Of a DNA stretch of 64,000 nucleotides, positions 60,263-64,000 are shown in pieces. Made by a program: the position numbers and the translations under genes. Numbering within the stretch: the stretch's first letter is position 1; every line of letters begins with the position of its first letter. The notes beneath the pieces were generated by a model. The model saw only the letters and a program-made list of their open reading frames with translations. It was not told where the DNA came from and ran no database searches. Source of the DNA: Streptomyces formicae. GTDB lineage: Bacteria > Actinomycetota > Actinomycetes > Streptomycetales > Streptomycetaceae. The stretch is taken from NCBI RefSeq assembly GCF_002556545.1, contig NZ_CP022685.1, positions 806,001 through 870,000 on the forward strand, written 5' to 3'.

Positions 60263-61174
60263 TCAGCCGACCGCATGGGCGTCCTCGGGGACGTCGACCC
60301 GCTCCCGCAGCCAACTGCGCAGGGCGGGGCCGCGCGCCGGATCGCGCAGGGCCTCGTCGAGCGTCGCGCGGAGCATGCCGCCTGGGGTGCCGATGTCGTG
60401 CCGGACCCCGGTGTGCAGGACCACGTGCACCGGGTGCCCCCGCTCGATGAGGACGGAGATCGCGTCGGTCAGGTCGATCTCGCCGCGCGGTCCCGGGCCG
60501 ATCTCCCGCAGCGGGCCGAAGACTTCACGGTCGAGCAGATAGCGGCCCGCGCAGGCGAGCGTGGAGGGGGCTTCGTGCGGCGCGGGCTTCTCCACCATCG
60601 CGCGGACGCGTTTGACGCCCGGGTCCGCCGTGTCGCGCACGTCGAACACGCCGTAGGCGGAGAGGTCCGCGCGAGCCGCCTCGAAGGCGCACAGGACCGT
60701 CCCGCCGTAGCGGCGGCGCACCTCGGCCATCCGCGTCAGGACGCCCGCGGGCAGGACGAGGTCGTCGGGGAGCAGGACGGCGACCGCGGTGTCCTCCTCG
60801 GTCAGGAGGGGTTCGGCGCAGGCCACCGCGTGGCCGAGGCCCAGCGGCTCGGGCTGTACGGCGTTCTCGACGCGCAGCAGCCCCGGGGCGCGCCTGACGG
60901 CCTCGGCCGCGTCGTCCTTGCCCCGGGATTCGAGGAGCTTCTCCAGGTCGTGGTCGCGGGAGAAGTGCGCGGCCACGGCTTCCTTCTCGGGGGACGTGAC
61001 GGTGATGAGGCGCTCGGCACCCGCGGCGGCGGCCTCGGCGGCGACGATTTCGATGGCCGGTGTCGCCATGACGGGAAGGAGTTCCTTGGGAACCGATTTG
61101 GTGACGGGCAGAAAGCGCGTTCCCAGTCCTGCCGCCGGCACGACGGCGGTGCGGAATTCCCCGTGCGTGTTCAT
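60263..61174 (-). CDS. galU: UTP-glucose-1-phosphate uridylyltransferase
   Basis: Predicted to make UDP-glucose from UTP and glucose 1-phosphate. The 303-residue protein has the nucleotide-binding start VVPAAGLGTRFLPVTKSVPKE and the conserved PLGLGHAV and LPDDL motifs. The ATG at 61174 has GGAGAAGGG upstream. It follows galE after 47 bases and precedes the GntR gene by 44. Together with galE and the epimerase across the divergent promoter it forms a small UDP-sugar supply locus. Streptomyces usually carry another galU for housekeeping, so this may be a specialised copy. Confidence 0.94.
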   Translation of the reverse strand: MNTHGEFRTAVVPAAGLGTRFLPVTKSVPKELLPVMATPAIEIVAAEAAAAGAERLITVTSPEKEAVAAHFSRDHDLEKLLESRGKDDAAEAVRRAPGLLRVENAVQPEPLGLGHAVACAEPLLTEEDTAVAVLLPDDLVLPAGVLTRMAEVRRRYGGTVLCAFEAARADLSAYGVFDVRDTADPGVKRVRAMVEKPAPHEAPSTLACAGRYLLDREVFGPLREIGPGPRGEIDLTDAISVLIERGHPVHVVLHTGVRHDIGTPGGMLRATLDEALRDPARGPALRSWLRERVDVPEDAHAVG

Positions 61175-61221
61175 AGACGCCCTTCTCCTGTGGTCGTGTT
61201 CAAGATGCGGTGACCGGTAAT

Positions 61222-62175
61222 TCAGGCCCGCTGGACGAGCGCCCAGGCATCGGCCACCATGTCGTGCAGATCTCGTGCGGGTTTCCAGCCGAGCTGGTCG
61301 GTGATTTTCTGCGAAGAGGCCACGAGCACCGAAGGGTCACCGGCCCGGGGCTCGGCGAAGGAAACGGGAATGGAATGACCGGTGACATCACGGCACGCCT
61401 TCACCACGTCCCATACCGAGTGGCCGGATCCACGCCCGAGATTGAATACTTCGTGGCGCCCCGGCGTACAGGCTCCCAGGGCCAGGAGATGCGCCTGTGC
61501 CAGGTCCGCGACATGGATGTAGTCACGGACACACGTGCCGTCCGCGGTGGGATAGTCGGTGCCGAAGATCTTCACTTCCGGGGCGTGTCCGGCGGCCACC
61601 GCCAGGACGTTGGCGATCAGGTGCGTCTCGGGTTCGTGGCGCTCACCGAGCCCGTCATAGGCACCGGCCACGTTGAAGTAGCGGAGGCTGACGGCGCCGA
61701 ATCCGTGCAGATCGGCGTACGAGGCGAGGGCGGTGTCGATCGCCAGCTTGGTGGCGCCGTAGGGGCTCACCGGGCGGGTGGGATCGGTCTCGGTGATCGG
61801 GGTGCGCTCGGGGTCGCCGTAGGTCGCCGCCGTCGAGGAGAAGACGATCCTGCGTACGTCCGCGCGGCGCATCGCGTCGAACAGCGCGAGCGACTGACCG
61901 AGGTTCTGCTGCCAGTAGAAGCCCGGCTTCCGCACCGATTCGCCGGTCACCGACTTGGCCGCGAAGTGCAGGACCGCGTCGAAGGAGTCGCTGGCCAGGA
62001 CGGTTTCGGCCGCGTCGCGCAGGGTGTCGACGATCAGCCGCGCGCCGTCGGGCACGGCGTCCGCGTGGCCGGTGGAACAGTCGTCGAGGACCACCACCGA
62101 GTGGCCGTTCTCCAGGAGTTGCGCCGTGACGACGCTGCCCACGTAGCCGGCGCCTCCGGTGACGAGTAACTTCAT
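61222..62175 (-). CDS. galE: UDP-glucose 4-epimerase
   Basis: Predicted to interconvert UDP-glucose and UDP-galactose. The 317-residue extended short-chain dehydrogenase has the NAD motif [12 protein letters not shown], the catalytic YGATK and the C-terminal sugar-nucleotide region ([12 protein letters not shown]). AAAGGG precedes the ATG at 62175. The third codon is TTA (62169-62167 on the minus strand), so translation should require the bldA tRNA, which is odd for a UDP-sugar enzyme and suggests use during differentiation. It is the first gene after the candidate promoter at 62427-62456. Confidence 0.95.
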   Translation of the reverse strand: MKLLVTGGAGYVGSVVTAQLLENGHSVVVLDDCSTGHADAVPDGARLIVDTLRDAAETVLASDSFDAVLHFAAKSVTGESVRKPGFYWQQNLGQSLALFDAMRRADVRRIVFSSTAATYGDPERTPITETDPTRPVSPYGATKLAIDTALASYADLHGFGAVSLRYFNVAGAYDGLGERHEPETHLIANVLAVAAGHAPEVKIFGTDYPTADGTCVRDYIHVADLAQAHLLALGACTPGRHEVFNLGRGSGHSVWDVVKACRDVTGHSIPVSFAEPRAGDPSVLVASSQKITDQLGWKPARDLHDMVADAWALVQRA

Positions 62176-62375
62176 CGCCCTTTTCCTTTCCCGCGTCCGC
62201 AGGACGTCCGTGTGCGCCGACCGGCAGGGACCGGCGGCGGAGGGTGGGGGGTCGGTGGATGGGTGCGAGGGGGCGGCACGGGACCGTCCCGCGCGGCGGG
62301 TGCGGGCCCGCCTCGCGTGACAGGTGCTCACCCGCCGCGTACGGCAGCCGAATCGGTGGCCCGGGGCGGTGTGGT

Positions 62376-62407
62376 GGGCGGCCTCCGCGGTCTCGCGGAG
62401 GCCGCCC
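62376..62407 (-). terminator. Perfect hairpin in the galE 5' leader
   Basis: Arms GGGCGGCCTCCGCG and CGCGGAGGCCGCCC, 14 bases each, with a four-base loop. It would start about 13 bases into the galE transcript. Attenuator, mRNA-stabilising stem or terminator are all possible; no T-run follows. Confidence 0.6.
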
Positions 62408-62426
62408 GCCGCCACCTCGCCCATCC

Positions 62427-62456
62427 TGTCTAGCTGTATAGACCGCTTAGTGTCAA
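62427..62456 (-). promoter_or_regulatory. Candidate galE promoter with embedded palindromic operator
   Basis: Minus strand TTGACA (62456-62451), 18 bases, TAGACA (62432-62427). The palindrome GTCTA-N6-TAGAC (62428-62443) occupies the spacer and -10, the classic place for a repressor site. The GntR/UTRA regulator encoded at 59487-60218 is the nearest candidate. Confidence 0.55.
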
Positions 62457-62847
62457 GAGCGCCCGACCCCTATCAACAACGCACCGTCAATTGAATGCTG
62501 AACGGTTTACCGGAGCGCCTTCGAACCGTAAGAAATCGGCTCCCTCGTCACGAACAAGCCAAGATCATCAGCGTGGTTGACACAGACTCGTGTACCCAAC
62601 AACATTGCGAGTGCTACCGATTCGCTTGCGAGGGAAGAAACCAGCTTTCCGCGCACAGGACGACCGTCCCGCACCGCGAAGTGCGCCGCCACGATGAAGT
62701 GGCCCACTATTCAACCAAATCCCTTTCCCGTTACGGCCGATGGCTCCGCACGCCGTTTTCCTGACGTTTCCCTGACGTCCCCTAATCCCGTAAACCCTTT
62801 CTCCAACTCACCTGATCCCTGCCGTCAAGCGGAGAAGAGGAAATCGC

Positions 62848-64000
<1,153 letters not shown>

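Larger units (their letters stand above)
62176..62847. other. Divergent intergenic region galE / NAD epimerase
   Basis: 672 bases. The left part is GC-rich and holds a strong hairpin (62376-62407) in the galE leader; next come the galE promoter-operator (62427-62456); the right part (about 62460-62820) is clearly less GC-rich. A TTGACA at 62577-62582 may serve the rightward gene. ORFs of 66-93 codons across this part look like no known family. Confidence 0.6.

Overview
The window reads as chromosomal DNA of a Streptomyces or very close relative. GC is very high, long antisense shadow ORFs occur, GTG and TTG starts are common, rare TTA codons are confined to a few genes, and the gene families are typical of the genus (SARP regulator, EshA/2-methylisoborneol locus, DUF574 methyltransferase, iron box of DmdR/DtxR type). 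Both edges cut genes.

Bases 1-27208 look like the right-hand part of a lipopeptide gene cluster. Reading leftward, a fatty acyl-AMP ligase, a stand-alone ACP, a 4-module NRPS (C-A-T x4, then E) and the start of a second NRPS form one translationally linked series. Pocket residues read directly from the A domains predict Asx-Ser-Thr-Thr, with the fourth residue epimerised. A fatty acid would be placed on residue 1 by the first C domain. To the right lie an ArsR-like regulator, a secreted phospholipase A2, an AfsR/SARP regulator, and a tryptophan-supply block (trpD, MocR-type regulator, trpG, trpE, class II DAHP synthase). Acyl-Asp-Ser-Thr-alloThr plus extra Trp supply is what a telomycin-type (LL-AO341) peptide would need; this is my inference and not proven by the window. 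A 12-base motif shared by the two divergent promoters of the Trp block suggests that the MocR protein, whose gene carries a TTA codon, controls them.

Bases 27275-43479 hold mixed accessory and housekeeping genes: a polysaccharide deacetylase; an RsrR-type Rrf2 regulator with its divergent NmrA-like partner and two tandem operator palindromes; two ABC-F ATPases, the first behind a 9-codon leader ORF whose stop codon lies in a hairpin; a coiled-coil/winged-helix protein; a sulfotransferase; a secreted esterase; a DUF574 methyltransferase; a large secreted PA14/sugar-dehydrogenase/DUF1080 protein; an OsmC protein; two decayed gene ends; and an FAD monooxygenase.

Bases 43892-47564 are a compact 2-methylisoborneol locus: a family 2B encapsulin shell (EshA, with cyclic-nucleotide-binding insert), the 2-MIB synthase with a long disordered N-terminus (likely encapsulated cargo), and the geranyl diphosphate methyltransferase, closed by a strong terminator. 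Downstream are a VOC protein, a Tat-exported carotenoid oxygenase, a heterodimeric ABC exporter whose first subunit has TTA as codon 7, and a second scar of two truncated genes.

Bases 54604-58546 form an iron-siderophore uptake operon under a perfect iron-box palindrome. Bases 58614-64000 hold a PP2C-like protein, a GntR/UTRA regulator, galU and galE (codon 3 of galE is TTA) with a candidate operator-promoter, and a divergent epimerase-GH13 operon that runs off the right edge.
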